Assembly: GCF_029581195.1 (NCBI RefSeq) | Contig: NZ_CP120737.1 | Coordinates: 4,317,001 to 4,381,000 of the forward strand | Reading direction: 5' to 3' | Origin: Solwaraspora sp. WMMD791 | Lineage (GTDB): Bacteria > Actinomycetota > Actinomycetes > Mycobacteriales > Micromonosporaceae | Length of the DNA stretch: 64,000 nt | Shown: positions 35,054 to 43,943 of the stretch, piece after piece | How the letters are laid out: every line of letters starts with the position of its first letter | How positions within the stretch are numbered: the stretch's first letter is position 1 | Position numbers and translations under genes: made by a program | The notes under the pieces: generated by a model | Databases searched by the model: none | What the model saw: only the letters and a program-made list of their open reading frames with translations | Told to the model about the DNA's origin: nothing

Positions 35054-36658
35054 TTGACCACCTTCGCTGACCCCAGCACGTTCCCCTCCGTACTCGACAC
35101 CCCGGTCGACCCCGTCGAGCAGCCGACCGAACCGGTCGCCGAACCGATTGCCGAACCGGTCCACGAGCCGGACTTCGCCGAGCTCGGCCTGCCGCGACCG
35201 CTGGTCAAGGCCCTCGCCCGGGAAGGCATCACCGCCCCGTTCGAGATCCAGCGGGCCACCGTGCCCGACGCGCTCGCCGGGCGTGACGTGCTGGGCCGTG
35301 GCCAGACCGGCTCCGGCAAGACCCTCGCCTTCGGCCTGCCGCTGCTGGCCCGGATGGCCGACGGACCCCGGGCCCGCCCGCTGCACCCCCGTGCGCTGAT
35401 CCTGGTCCCCACCCGTGAGCTCGCGATGCAGGTCAACGACGCGCTGTTCCCGCTGGGCCGGGCCGTCGGCGTGTTCCTGAAGACCGCCGTCGGTGGCGTG
35501 CCGTACGACCGGCAGATCGACTCGCTGCGCCGAGGCGTGGAGATCATCGTCGCGACCCCGGGCCGGCTCGGCGACCTCATCGCGCGCGGCGTGTGCAACC
35601 TCGACGACATCGAGGTCACCGTGCTGGACGAGGCCGACCAGATGGCCGACATGGGCTTCCTGCCGGAAGTCACCGAGCTGCTGGACAAGACGCCCGCCAA
35701 CGCCCAGCGGCTGCTCTTCTCGGCCACGTTGGACAACGACGTCGACGCGCTGGTGCGGCGGTTCATGACCGATCCGGTCACCCACTCCACCGCGCCGCCG
35801 ACCGCAGCGGTCACCACCATGGACCACCACCTGCTGCTGATCCCGCCGAACGACAAGTTCGCCGTCGCCGCGTCGATCGCCGCCCGGTCCGGCCGCACCA
35901 TGATGTTCGCCCGTACCCAGATGGGGGTGGACCGGCTGGTCGACCAGCTGGCCGCCGTCGGGGTCCGGGCCGGTGCCCTGCACGGCGGCAAGACCCAGCG
36001 GGTCCGCACCCGCACCCTCGCCGAGTTCAAGGAGGGCCGGGTCAACGTGCTGGTCGCGACGGACGTCGCGGCCCGTGGCATCCACGTCGACGGGGTCTCG
36101 CTGGTGGTGCACGTGGATCCGCCGAAGGACCCGAAGGACTACCTGCACCGGGCCGGCCGGACCGCTCGGGCCGGGGAGTCCGGTGCGGTCGCCACACTGG
36201 TGCTGCCGAAGCAGCGGCGCAGCACGCTGGCCATGATGGAGAAGGCCGGCGTCGAGCCGGCGCAGACCCGGGTACGCCGCGGTGACGCCGTCCTGACGGA
36301 GCTGACCGGTGCGGCCGAGCCGAGCGGCGTACCGATCGTCGAGGAGCCGGAGCCGCCGCGCCAGCACCGTCAGCGTTCCGACCGCTTTCGGTCCGACCGC
36401 CCGGACCGGTTCCGTGGCCGGGGCGACCGGGGCCGGGGTGAGCCGGACCGTGGCCCGCGCGGCGACACCGACCGGAGCCGGCGCGGCGAGGTCGACCGCG
36501 GTCCGCGCGGGGACGCCGACCGTGGCCCGCGCAGCGACGCCGACCGGTCCGGGGAACGTCGTGGCGGGTTCCGCCACGACGGCAACCGGCCGCCCCGCGA
36601 CGACCGTCGCGGTGGCGAGCGACGCTTCGCCGACCGACGGCCCACCCGCAGCCACTGA
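35054..36658 (+). CDS. DEAD-box ATP-dependent RNA helicase
   Basis: 534 residues. TTG 35054 is supported by GAGAGG five bases upstream and by the protein start. Motifs in order: Q motif (PFEIQRATVPDAL), I (GQTGSGKT), Ia (PTRELAMQV), Ib (TPGRL), II (DEAD as VLDEADQM), III (SAT), IV-V (VATDVAARGIHV) and VI (HRAGRTARAG). The C-terminal 110 residues hold Arg/Gly/Asp repeats (DRGPRGD-like units) that bind RNA in relatives. It probably remodels RNA in ribosome assembly or cold adaptation. The 240-base upstream region may be a long leader. Confidence 0.95.
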   Translation: MTTFADPSTFPSVLDTPVDPVEQPTEPVAEPIAEPVHEPDFAELGLPRPLVKALAREGITAPFEIQRATVPDALAGRDVLGRGQTGSGKTLAFGLPLLARMADGPRARPLHPRALILVPTRELAMQVNDALFPLGRAVGVFLKTAVGGVPYDRQIDSLRRGVEIIVATPGRLGDLIARGVCNLDDIEVTVLDEADQMADMGFLPEVTELLDKTPANAQRLLFSATLDNDVDALVRRFMTDPVTHSTAPPTAAVTTMDHHLLLIPPNDKFAVAASIAARSGRTMMFARTQMGVDRLVDQLAAVGVRAGALHGGKTQRVRTRTLAEFKEGRVNVLVATDVAARGIHVDGVSLVVHVDPPKDPKDYLHRAGRTARAGESGAVATLVLPKQRRSTLAMMEKAGVEPAQTRVRRGDAVLTELTGAAEPSGVPIVEEPEPPRQHRQRSDRFRSDRPDRFRGRGDRGRGEPDRGPRGDTDRSRRGEVDRGPRGDADRGPRSDADRSGERRGGFRHDGNRPPRDDRRGGERRFADRRPTRSH

Positions 36659-36768
36659 CGAGCCACCCGCAGCCACTGACGGCCTGTCGCCACCGTCGAC
36701 GGGCATCGGCTGACACCGGCAGATCGGTCCGGCTCCCCGCCGGCCGGATCTGCCGGTACGGTCGGCTC

Positions 36769-37389
36769 ATGCCGACGTTGCCGAAATCGATCATCTGGGC
36801 GCGGACCGACACCGGCGGCGCCGACCATGCACTCTTCGACGACCGGCGTGGACTGACTGCCCGGGGCGTGTCCATGGCGGCGGCGCCGCTGCCGTACAGC
36901 TGCCACTACGAGCTCGCCACCGACGAGCAGTGGGAGTCGGCGCGGCTGACCGTCACCGCCGAGGGTGCCGGGTGGTTGCGCACGGTACGGATGGAGCGGG
37001 CGCTCGGCCGGTGGCGGGTCAGCACCGCCGAGCAGGGTGACCTGGACGGGGCACTGCGCGCGGCCGGGCATCCGCCGGTGGGGTTGCCCGGCACCGAGGA
37101 GCCGGGCCGGCTCGACCCGGCTCTCGACGTCGACCTCGGTGGGGCACCGTTGTTCAACACCCTGGTGGTACGTCGCCTACGGTTGGCGCAGCGGCCAGCG
37201 GGCGAGGAGCACCGGTTGACGGTCGCCTGGGTCCGGGTGCCGAGCCTGGAGGTGCTGCCGGTCGAGCAGGTCTACACCGTGCTCGACGCCGACCGGGTCC
37301 GGTTCCGTAGTGGCAGTTTCACCGCCGAGCTGACTGTCGATCCGGACGGGTTCGTCCGGCACTACCCGGGGCTGGCGCAGCGCGCCTGA
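36769..37389 (+). CDS. Putative glycolipid-binding domain protein (PF06475-like)
   Basis: 206 residues, a beta-rich single-domain protein without signal peptide. It opens with KSIIWARTDTGGADHALFDD and has the features of the putative glycolipid-binding family: YELATDEQWESARLTV, the LDVDLGGAPLFNTLVVRRL strand and the C-terminal YTVLDADRVRFRSGSFTAEL. Members fold as a barrel thought to bind lipids; a physiological role is not established. It is convergent with cds1. Confidence 0.8.
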   Translation: MPTLPKSIIWARTDTGGADHALFDDRRGLTARGVSMAAAPLPYSCHYELATDEQWESARLTVTAEGAGWLRTVRMERALGRWRVSTAEQGDLDGALRAAGHPPVGLPGTEEPGRLDPALDVDLGGAPLFNTLVVRRLRLAQRPAGEEHRLTVAWVRVPSLEVLPVEQVYTVLDADRVRFRSGSFTAELTVDPDGFVRHYPGLAQRA

Positions 37390-37440
37390 CCAGGCACCGG
37401 CTGCGGGTCACCGAGCGGCGCCGGCCGACGGCGGCATGGC

Positions 37441-38544
37441 TCAGCTGGCGGTCCCGGTCGACCAGTCACCGGTGCGCAGGAAACGCTCGACCACCGTCAG
37501 GTACGGGGTCAGGTCGAGGCCCTGGCCGGCGAGCCAGTCGGCCGAGTAGTAGCTGTCGGCGTACCGCTCGCCGCTGTCGCAGAGCAGGGTGACCACCGAT
37601 CCCTGCTGGCCTGCCGCGCGGAGCTGGGCGATCAACGCGAACGCCCCCCACAGGTTCGTGCCGGTCGATCCGCCTACCCGCCGGCCCAGCAGGTCGCTGG
37701 CGAAGCGCATGGCGGCCAACGACGCCGCGTCCGGGACCTGGATCATCCGGTCCACGACGGACGGCTGGAACGAAGCTTCGACGGTCGGCCGGCCGATGCC
37801 CTCGATCATCGAGCCGCGCCCGGTGGCGGTGGTCCAGTCGCCGCTGGTCCACGCCGGGTAGTAGGCCGAGTGTTCCGGGTCGACCACGCAGACCTTGGTG
37901 CGGTGGCGCTGGAAGCGCACGTACCGGCCGATGGTGGCGCTGGTGCCGCCGGTGCCGGCACCGACCACGATCCAGCTGGGGATCGGGTGCCGTTCCAGGG
38001 CGAGCTGCGCGAAGATCGACTCGGCGATGTTGTTGTTGCCCCGCCAGTCGGTGGCCCGCTCCGCATAGGTGAACTGGTCCATGAAGTGCCCGCCGAGGTC
38101 CTCGGCCAGCCATCGGGCCTCGACGACGACCGCCGCCGGATCACGGACCAGGTGCGGCCGGCCGCCGTGGAACTCGATCTGGGCGATCTTCTCGGCCGAG
38201 GTGGCCGCCGGCATCACCGCGACGAACGGCAGGCCCAGCATCCGGGCGAAGTACGCCTCGGAGATCGCGGTGGACCCGCTGGACGCCTCCACGATCGTGG
38301 TCTGCGGCCCGATCCAGCCGTTGCACAGCCCGTACAGAAACAGCGACCGGGCCAGCCGGTGCTTGAGCGAACCGGTGGGGTGCACCGACTCGTCCTTGAG
38401 GTAGAGGTCGATCCCCCAGGACAGCGGCAGCGGAAACGGCAGCAGGTGGGTGTCGGCGGACCGGTTGGCGTCCGCTTCCACCTTGGCGATCGCCTCGGTC
38501 ACCCAGGCCCGGTCGGCGTCGTCGCACCGGTCCAGTTGATCCAC
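37441..38544 (-). CDS. cds1: PLP-dependent L-cysteine desulfhydrase (Cds1-like)
   Basis: 367 residues, GTG start. Fold-type II PLP enzyme of the cysteine-synthase family: PLP lysine Lys61 in HPTGSLKHR, substrate loop [15 protein letters not shown], phosphate loop [15 protein letters not shown] and late motif [10 protein letters not shown]. The N-terminal length and the SSGST sequence resemble mycobacterial Cds1 (Rv3684), which breaks cysteine down to pyruvate, ammonia and sulfide. It follows the Lrp-type gene on the same strand after 30 bases, as in regulator-desulfhydrase pairs. Confidence 0.85.
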   Translation of the reverse strand: MDQLDRCDDADRAWVTEAIAKVEADANRSADTHLLPFPLPLSWGIDLYLKDESVHPTGSLKHRLARSLFLYGLCNGWIGPQTTIVEASSGSTAISEAYFARMLGLPFVAVMPAATSAEKIAQIEFHGGRPHLVRDPAAVVVEARWLAEDLGGHFMDQFTYAERATDWRGNNNIAESIFAQLALERHPIPSWIVVGAGTGGTSATIGRYVRFQRHRTKVCVVDPEHSAYYPAWTSGDWTTATGRGSMIEGIGRPTVEASFQPSVVDRMIQVPDAASLAAMRFASDLLGRRVGGSTGTNLWGAFALIAQLRAAGQQGSVVTLLCDSGERYADSYYSADWLAGQGLDLTPYLTVVERFLRTGDWSTGTAS

Positions 38545-38574
38545 CCGCTGACGGTAACAACACCGTCGGTCGGA

Positions 38575-39024
38575 TCAGCCGGTGAGGGGTCGGGGGCGGT
38601 TCTCCCACTTGGTGGAGAGGGTGACGCTGGTTCGGGTGTTGGCGATCCCGGCGGTCCGGTTCAGCCGCATGATCAGCTGTTCGAGTTCGGCGATGGTGCC
38701 GACCCGGGCCAGGCAGAGGAACGACTCGACGCCGGCCATGAAGTAGCAGGACTCGATCTCCGGCATCGCGCGGAGCGCGTCGAGCACGGCGTCGGTCTCG
38801 GCTCCGGAATCCTCGACCAGGCCGATCAGGGCGGTCACCCCGAGGCCGACGGATTCGGGACGTACGTCCGCCCGGTAGCCGCGCAGCACGCCGGCCGCCT
38901 CCAGCTTGCCGATCCGCTCGTGCACGGCGGGGGCGGAGAGGCCGACCTGGCGGGCGAGCTCGGCGTAGGAGAGCCGGGCGTTGCCGCGGAGCAGGTCGAC
39001 GAGCCGCAGGTCGATGACGTCCAC
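38575..39024 (-). CDS. Lrp/AsnC family transcriptional regulator
   Basis: 149 residues. The N-terminal helix-turn-helix (ARLSYAELARQVGLSAPAVHERIGKLEAAGVLRGY) is followed by the RAM ligand domain from about residue 68. Lrp-type regulators bind amino acids and DNA as octamers. Its position directly upstream of cds1 on the same strand suggests cysteine-responsive control of desulfhydration, as known for DecR/CyuR-type pairs in enterobacteria; that is inference here. Three TAGGGT copies lie upstream. Confidence 0.93.
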   Translation of the reverse strand: MDVIDLRLVDLLRGNARLSYAELARQVGLSAPAVHERIGKLEAAGVLRGYRADVRPESVGLGVTALIGLVEDSGAETDAVLDALRAMPEIESCYFMAGVESFLCLARVGTIAELEQLIMRLNRTAGIANTRTSVTLSTKWENRPRPLTG

Positions 39025-39029
39025 GGGAA

Positions 39030-39138
39030 GTACACCCTAGTACCTGCCGGCGAGTCGGTGGCTCCCTCGGATGATTCAAGGACAGGTGACACGAGTTCAC
39101 GTTAAGCTAGGGTAAATCACAATATAGGGTGCAAATCA
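39030..39138. promoter_or_regulatory. AT-rich control region with repeated TAGGGT boxes
   Basis: TAGGGTAAATCA (39108-39119) and TAGGGTGCAAATCA (39125-39138) are direct repeats starting 17 bases apart. A third TAGGGT on the minus strand lies inside GTACACCCTAGTAC (39030-39043), just before the Lrp-type start. The stretch is strikingly AT-rich for this genome. It could bind the Lrp-type protein or be the promoter zone between that gene and bldC. Confidence 0.4.
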
Positions 39139-39299
39139 TACTGGACAACTTCCCAGGCAGGTAGCTTTCCCCATTTCCCGGACACGGCAGGCAGCCGGTG
39201 CTCTAATGGCCGTACGTCTGGCACGACGGCAGCTGGCACACGGTCCATCGGGGGGCTCACTGGCTAGGTCAGGGCTGTCGTGGACGCGAGGAGGGGACC

Positions 39300-39557
39300 G
39301 TGGACACTGGAGATCGTCTGCTGACGCCGGGCGAGGTGGCCGCGCTGTTCCGTGTCGACCCGAAGACCGTCACACGTTGGGCGGCGGCCGGCCGGATCGG
39401 CAGCATCCGTACTCCCGGAGGCCATCGCCGGTTCCGCGAGTCCGAGGTACGCGCGCTACTCGAAGGCGAAGGCGTACTGGAGGAGATGCAGGCGGAGAGC
39501 GCGGCGGAGAACCGCCCCCGGCACACCGAGAACGGAGCCGGCGGCTACGTCGGCTGA
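39300..39557 (+). CDS. bldC: BldC-like developmental regulator (MerR-type HTH)
   Basis: 85 residues. GTG 39300 is preceded by GAGGAGGGG. The single winged helix reads LLTPGEVAALFRVDPKTVTRWAAAGRIGSIRTPGGHRRF, nearly the BldC sequence of streptomycetes. BldC binds direct repeats cooperatively and controls the timing of sporulation and secondary metabolism. Unlike classical MerR proteins it lacks an effector domain, as here. It converges on the UbiX-type gene with three bases between stops. Confidence 0.92.
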   Translation: MDTGDRLLTPGEVAALFRVDPKTVTRWAAAGRIGSIRTPGGHRRFRESEVRALLEGEGVLEEMQAESAAENRPRHTENGAGGYVG

Positions 39558-39560
39558 CCG

Positions 39561-40205
39561 TCAGGACTCAGCCGACGCGTCGCGGGCCGCGCCGAGCTCG
39601 CCGGACCACCGGCGGAACAACGAGTGCGGTACGCCGAGCGCGTCCAGCACCTTGCCGGCGACGAAGTCGACCAGCTGGGCGGCGGAAGCGGCCGCCCCGG
39701 CACCGTAGAACCCGGGGCTCGCCGGCAGCACCACCGCCCCGGCGTCGTGCAGGGTGATCAGGTGCTCCAGATGGCTGCGGGTCACCGGGGTCTCCCGGGG
39801 GACCAGCACCACCGGCCGGCGCTCCTTCAGGTTGACCTCGGCCGCCCGCTGCAACAGGTCCTTGGACAGCCCGATCGCGATCCCGGCGCAGGCGGCCGTG
39901 CTGGCCGGCACCACCGCCATCCCCCGCGTCGGGTAGGAGCCGCTGCTCGGACCGGCGGCCAGGTCACCCGCCGGCCAGAACCGGACGTCCGCGTCGTGCA
40001 CCGGACGGCCGAGCCACCGGCCGAGATCGTCACGCCAGTGGCTGTCGCGCAACGGTGCGCCGGTCTCGTCGAGGATGGTGAGCCGGGCCGCCCGGGACAC
40101 GACCAGGTCCACCGGGTGCCCGGCGTCGAGCAGGGCCCGCAGCACCGCCGCCGGGTACGGCGTACCGGAGGCACCGGAGACGCCGATCACCCAGGGTCTT
40201 CTCAT
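39561..40205 (-). CDS. ubiX: UbiX-type flavin prenyltransferase
   Basis: 214 residues from ATG 40205; GTG 40214 is an alternative. It has the Rossmann-like flavoprotein opening VIGVSGASGTPYPAAVL, the conserved PASTAACAGIAIGLSKDLLQRAAEV stretch, LVPRETPVTRSHLEHL and a late PASPGFY. These enzymes prenylate FMN to make the prFMN cofactor needed by UbiD decarboxylases. A UbiD-type gene lies 2.1 kb away, so this enzyme presumably supplies its cofactor in futalosine-route menaquinone synthesis. Confidence 0.93.
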   Translation of the reverse strand: MRRPWVIGVSGASGTPYPAAVLRALLDAGHPVDLVVSRAARLTILDETGAPLRDSHWRDDLGRWLGRPVHDADVRFWPAGDLAAGPSSGSYPTRGMAVVPASTAACAGIAIGLSKDLLQRAAEVNLKERRPVVLVPRETPVTRSHLEHLITLHDAGAVVLPASPGFYGAGAAASAAQLVDFVAGKVLDALGVPHSLFRRWSGELGAARDASAES

Positions 40206-40309
40206 CTGCCGCACCCGTCCCCACTCACCGGCTGTCGCCCGTCACGGTCACCCCATAGGGTAGGTCGCACCCCGTACGGACACTGTGGCAGCAACCGCGC
40301 AGGTAGGTG

Positions 40310-41395
40310 ATGGACTCCCGAAACCGCACCGACCTCACCGGCCTGCTGGCCGAGCTGCGGGCCGGGTGCCGGCTGCCGGTCGCGGTCAACCCGCATCGGC
40401 GCGCCGCCGACGACTGGCTGCCCGGCTGGCTGCGGCACTGCGGACTGCCGCCCGACACCACTGCCCACCGGCGGCTCGCCGGCGCACGGATCGGCGGGTA
40501 CGCGGCCCGCCTCTACCCTGCCGCCAACCTGGGCCGGCTGCGTCTGCTGACCGCGCTGTTCGCCTGGTTCTTCCTGATCGACGACGACTTCGACCAGGTA
40601 GCCCAACCGCAGCAGGACCGGCTGCACCGACTCGCCAGCGAGATCCTCGCGCTGCTGCGTACCGCGCAGACCACCGACGCGGGCGCCGGGCCCGGGGCCG
40701 GCCCGGACCCCGACACCGGCCCGGACCCCGACACCGGGCCGGTGTTCGTCGGGCCGGCCCGACGGATGCTGACCGGGCCGTGGCGGGTGCTGGCCAGGAC
40801 GATGCCGCCATGGTGGCGGGAACGGTTCGTCGACGCGGTGGCCGAGCACCTCGACGGCGCGGTCCGCGAGGCGCGGAACAAGGCCGCCGGCCACCGGCCG
40901 GATCCGGCCGAATACGTCGAACTGCGCCGGGCCACGTCGGCGGCGAACGTCGCGTACACGTTGATCGAGTTCGCCACCGGCGAACCGGTGCCGGACGCGG
41001 TGTTCCACCATCCCCGGATCCGGGAGCTCGCCGACACCGGCAACGACCTGCTCTCCTGGTACAACGACCTCTGCTCGCTCCCTGGGGACCTGCGGGTCGG
41101 CGGCGGGCACAACCTGGTGGTGGCGGTGGCCGAGGCGGAGCGGATCCCGCTGACGGTCGCCGTCGACCTGGTCGCCGGGCGGTGGCGTGCCCAGCTGGAC
41201 CTCTTCGCGGCCCGCCGCGCGGCGGTGCCGTCGTTCGGGCCGACGTACGACCGGGCCGCCGCCGCGCTGCTGGACGGGATCGGCCACGCGGTACGCGGCA
41301 CCATCGACTGGTCCGCCGAGTCGAGCCGGTACCGCCGGCCAGGTCAGCCGGACGGGGCGTGCGCCGCCCGGCCAGGTCAGCAGGAGCCGGCGTGA
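40310..41395 (+). CDS. Class I terpene cyclase
   Basis: 361 residues; GTG 40307 directly precedes ATG 40310. The Asp-rich motif is DDDFD at 91-95 (WFFLIDDDFDQ). The NSE-type motif reads NDLLSWYND at 245-253, with the final Glu replaced by Asp, and the RY pair is Arg340-Tyr341. These bind the Mg-diphosphate of an isoprenoid substrate and start cyclisation; length suits a sesquiterpene or similar cyclase. A Gly/Pro/Asp repeat loop of about 20 residues sits at 125-145. It lies between two menaquinone genes and has no P450 or methyltransferase beside it. Product unknown. Confidence 0.9.
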   Translation: MDSRNRTDLTGLLAELRAGCRLPVAVNPHRRAADDWLPGWLRHCGLPPDTTAHRRLAGARIGGYAARLYPAANLGRLRLLTALFAWFFLIDDDFDQVAQPQQDRLHRLASEILALLRTAQTTDAGAGPGAGPDPDTGPDPDTGPVFVGPARRMLTGPWRVLARTMPPWWRERFVDAVAEHLDGAVREARNKAAGHRPDPAEYVELRRATSAANVAYTLIEFATGEPVPDAVFHHPRIRELADTGNDLLSWYNDLCSLPGDLRVGGGHNLVVAVAEAERIPLTVAVDLVAGRWRAQLDLFAARRAAVPSFGPTYDRAAAALLDGIGHAVRGTIDWSAESSRYRRPGQPDGACAARPGQQEPA

Positions 41396-41403
41396 GCCGT
41401 GGG

Positions 41404-42327
41404 TCAGGGCCGTAGGCCGAGTCGGAACACCAGGTCGAGCAGGGCGAAGACGAACAGCGCGATGCCGACGAAGCCGTTGGCGGTGAAGAACGCCCGGTTC
41501 ACCTTGGACAGGTCGGTCGGGGTGACCACCAGATGCTGGTAGCCGAAGGCCACGGCGGTCAGGGCCAGGCCGAGCCACCACGGCCAGCCGAAGCCGACCA
41601 GGACGCCGAACCAGCCGAACAGCCCGAACGTCACCACGTGCGCCGCCGTCGAGGCGTGCAACGCGAACGCCCGCCCGTACCGCGCCGGCACGCTGCGTAC
41701 CCCGATCTCACGGTCGATCTCCGCGTCCTGACAGGCGTAGATCAGGTCGAATCCGCCGATCCACAGGCCGACCGCCGCGCCGAGCACGATCGCCGGTCCG
41801 GCCCCGTCGACGGTGCCGGTGACCGCCAGCCAGGCGCCGACCGGGCCGACCATCTGGGCCAGCCCGAGCACCGCGTGCGGCCAGTTGGTGAACCGCTTGG
41901 CGTACGGGTAGACCACCAGCGGCACCGCCGCCAGCGGGGCCAGCACGAGGCAGAGCGGATTCAACGCGGCGGCGGCGCCGAGGAAGACCACCAGGGCGAC
42001 CACCGCGCCGGTCCAGGCCGTCCGGACGCTGACCGCCCCGGTCACCAGCTCCCGACCGGCGGTACGCGGATTGCGCGCGTCGACGTGCCGGTCGATGATC
42101 CGGTTCGCGGCCATGGCGAACGTCCGTGCCCCGACCATCGCGACGGTGATCAGCAGCAGGTCGAGCCAGCGGACACCACCGTCGAGGCGGGCCATCACGG
42201 TCAGCGCGGACAGGTAGGCGAACGGCAGCGCGAAGACCGAGTGTTCGATCGCGACCAGCCGCAGGAAGGCCCGGACCCGGCCGACCGGTACGCCGGCCGG
42301 CCCGGCGGTGGTGGCTGCGGCGCTCAC
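41404..42327 (-). CDS. mqnP: UbiA-family prenyltransferase MqnP
   Basis: 307 residues from GTG 42327, which overlaps the upstream UbiD stop as GTGA; an in-frame GTG at 42348 is possible. About eight helices. The first Asp motif is NRIIDRHVDARNPRTAGREL and the second is DAEIDREIGVRS, as in 4-hydroxybenzoate/MqnP prenyltransferases. MqnP attaches the polyprenyl chain to dihydroxynaphthoate-type intermediates of the futalosine pathway. Its stop lies eight bases from the convergent terpene cyclase stop. Confidence 0.93.
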   Translation of the reverse strand: MSAAATTAGPAGVPVGRVRAFLRLVAIEHSVFALPFAYLSALTVMARLDGGVRWLDLLLITVAMVGARTFAMAANRIIDRHVDARNPRTAGRELVTGAVSVRTAWTGAVVALVVFLGAAAALNPLCLVLAPLAAVPLVVYPYAKRFTNWPHAVLGLAQMVGPVGAWLAVTGTVDGAGPAIVLGAAVGLWIGGFDLIYACQDAEIDREIGVRSVPARYGRAFALHASTAAHVVTFGLFGWFGVLVGFGWPWWLGLALTAVAFGYQHLVVTPTDLSKVNRAFFTANGFVGIALFVFALLDLVFRLGLRP

Positions 42328-43787
42328 GAGATCCCGTACTCCCGCCACCGCTTGTCCACCAGCGACACGATCTCCGGCGACATGCTCATCTCCTCGGGCC
42401 AGCCCCGGGTGTAGCCCTCGGTGGGCAGTTTACGGGTCGCGTCGACGCCGGCCTTGCCGCCCCAGAACTGCTGGTACGACGAGTGGTCGAGGTGGTCCAC
42501 CGGACCCTCGGTGAGCAGCAGGTCGCGGGCGTAGTCGACGTTTCCGAAGGCCCGGAACGCCACCTCGGCGTAGTCGTGTACGTCGCAGTCGTCGTCGACC
42601 ACGACGATCAGCTTCGACAGCGACAGCAGGTGGGCGCCCCAGATCGCCGACATGATCTTCTGGGCGTGCTTCGGGTACCGCTTGCGGATCGACACGATCA
42701 CGCAGTTGTGGAACACCCCGGCGGCCGGCAGGTCGTAGTCGACGATGTCCGGGATCAGCATCCGCAGCAGCGGCAGGAAGATCCGTTCGGTGGCCTTGCC
42801 GAGCCCGTGGTCCTCCTGCGGCGGCTTCGAGGTGATGATCGAGTGGTAGATCGGGTCGCGCTGCATGGTCATGCACTCGATGTGCAGCACCGGGAACGGT
42901 TCGACCGGGGTGTAGAAGCCGGTGTGGTCGCCGAACGGGCCTTCGGGCAGCCGCTCGCCCGGCTCCAGGTAGCCCTCCAGGACGATCTGGGCGTGCGCCG
43001 GCACCTGCAGCGGCACGGTCCGGCAGTCGACCATCTCGACCCGCTGGCCGCGCAGGAAACCGGCGAACAGGTATTCGTCGATGTCGCCGGGCAGCGGCGC
43101 CGAGGCCGAGTAGCTGACCACCGGGTCGCAGCCGATCGCCACCGCCACCGGCAGCCGTTCGCCGCGCCGCTCGGCGACCGCGTGGTGGGCGGTCGAGTCC
43201 TTGTGGATCTGCCAGTGCATGCCGAGGGTGTTGTGCGAGTGCTGCTGCAGCCGGTAGAGACCCAGGTTGCGCTTGCCGGTCTCCGGGTGCTTGGTGTGGG
43301 TGAGCCCGTAGTTGTGGAAGATCCCGCCGTCCCCGGGCCAGACCTGCAGCCCGGGGAGCCGGTTCAGGTCGACGTCGGCACCGGTGTAGACGACCTCCTG
43401 GCAGGGCGCGGTCTTCACCTTGCGGGGCGGCAGCGAGGTGAGCTGCATGACCTTGCCCAGCCCGTCGCGGATGCCGGACCAGCCGACCGGCAGTTCCGGT
43501 TTGATCATGGCACCGATCCGGTCGCCGATCTCGTTGAGGTTGTCGACGCCCAGCGCCATGGCGGTGCGCCGCTCGGTGCCGAACAGATTGATCGCCACCG
43601 GCATCTCACCCCGGGTGGGGCGCTCGAACAGCAGCGCCGGGCCGCCGGCGCGGACGGTCCGGGTCACCACCTCGCTGATCTCCAGCGTGGGATCCACCGG
43701 GACGTCGACCCGGCGCAGCTCGCCGGCCTTCTCCAGCGCCGCGACGAAGTCTTTCAGATCCTGGTACGGGAACCCTGCAGCCGCCAT
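42324..43787 (-). CDS. UbiD-family menaquinone biosynthesis decarboxylase
   Basis: 487 residues. Typical UbiD landmarks: PTLEISEVVTRTVRAGGPALLFE, GLYRLQQHSHNTLGMHWQIHKD near the prFMN site, LPEGPFGDHTGFY with its Glu/Asp pair, and the DDDCDVHDYAEVAFRAFGNVD region. UbiD enzymes decarboxylate aromatic acids with prenylated FMN. With MqnP directly downstream (4-base overlap) and a UbiX-type gene nearby, this is the late menaquinone decarboxylase of the futalosine route. Confidence 0.93.
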   Translation of the reverse strand: MAAAGFPYQDLKDFVAALEKAGELRRVDVPVDPTLEISEVVTRTVRAGGPALLFERPTRGEMPVAINLFGTERRTAMALGVDNLNEIGDRIGAMIKPELPVGWSGIRDGLGKVMQLTSLPPRKVKTAPCQEVVYTGADVDLNRLPGLQVWPGDGGIFHNYGLTHTKHPETGKRNLGLYRLQQHSHNTLGMHWQIHKDSTAHHAVAERRGERLPVAVAIGCDPVVSYSASAPLPGDIDEYLFAGFLRGQRVEMVDCRTVPLQVPAHAQIVLEGYLEPGERLPEGPFGDHTGFYTPVEPFPVLHIECMTMQRDPIYHSIITSKPPQEDHGLGKATERIFLPLLRMLIPDIVDYDLPAAGVFHNCVIVSIRKRYPKHAQKIMSAIWGAHLLSLSKLIVVVDDDCDVHDYAEVAFRAFGNVDYARDLLLTEGPVDHLDHSSYQQFWGGKAGVDATRKLPTEGYTRGWPEEMSMSPEIVSLVDKRWREYGIS

Positions 43788-43943
43788 GTCGCCAAGTCTG
43801 GCCTACCAGGCGGCCGGTGCCACCATCCGGGGCGGTGATTCGCGCCGCGTCCGGTTCGTCCGGACTTCGGGCCGACGGGCCCCACGCCGTCGGACCGTCC
43901 GTTTATCATCGTGCGTCCCCCGTCATCCCTCATAAGGACATCC

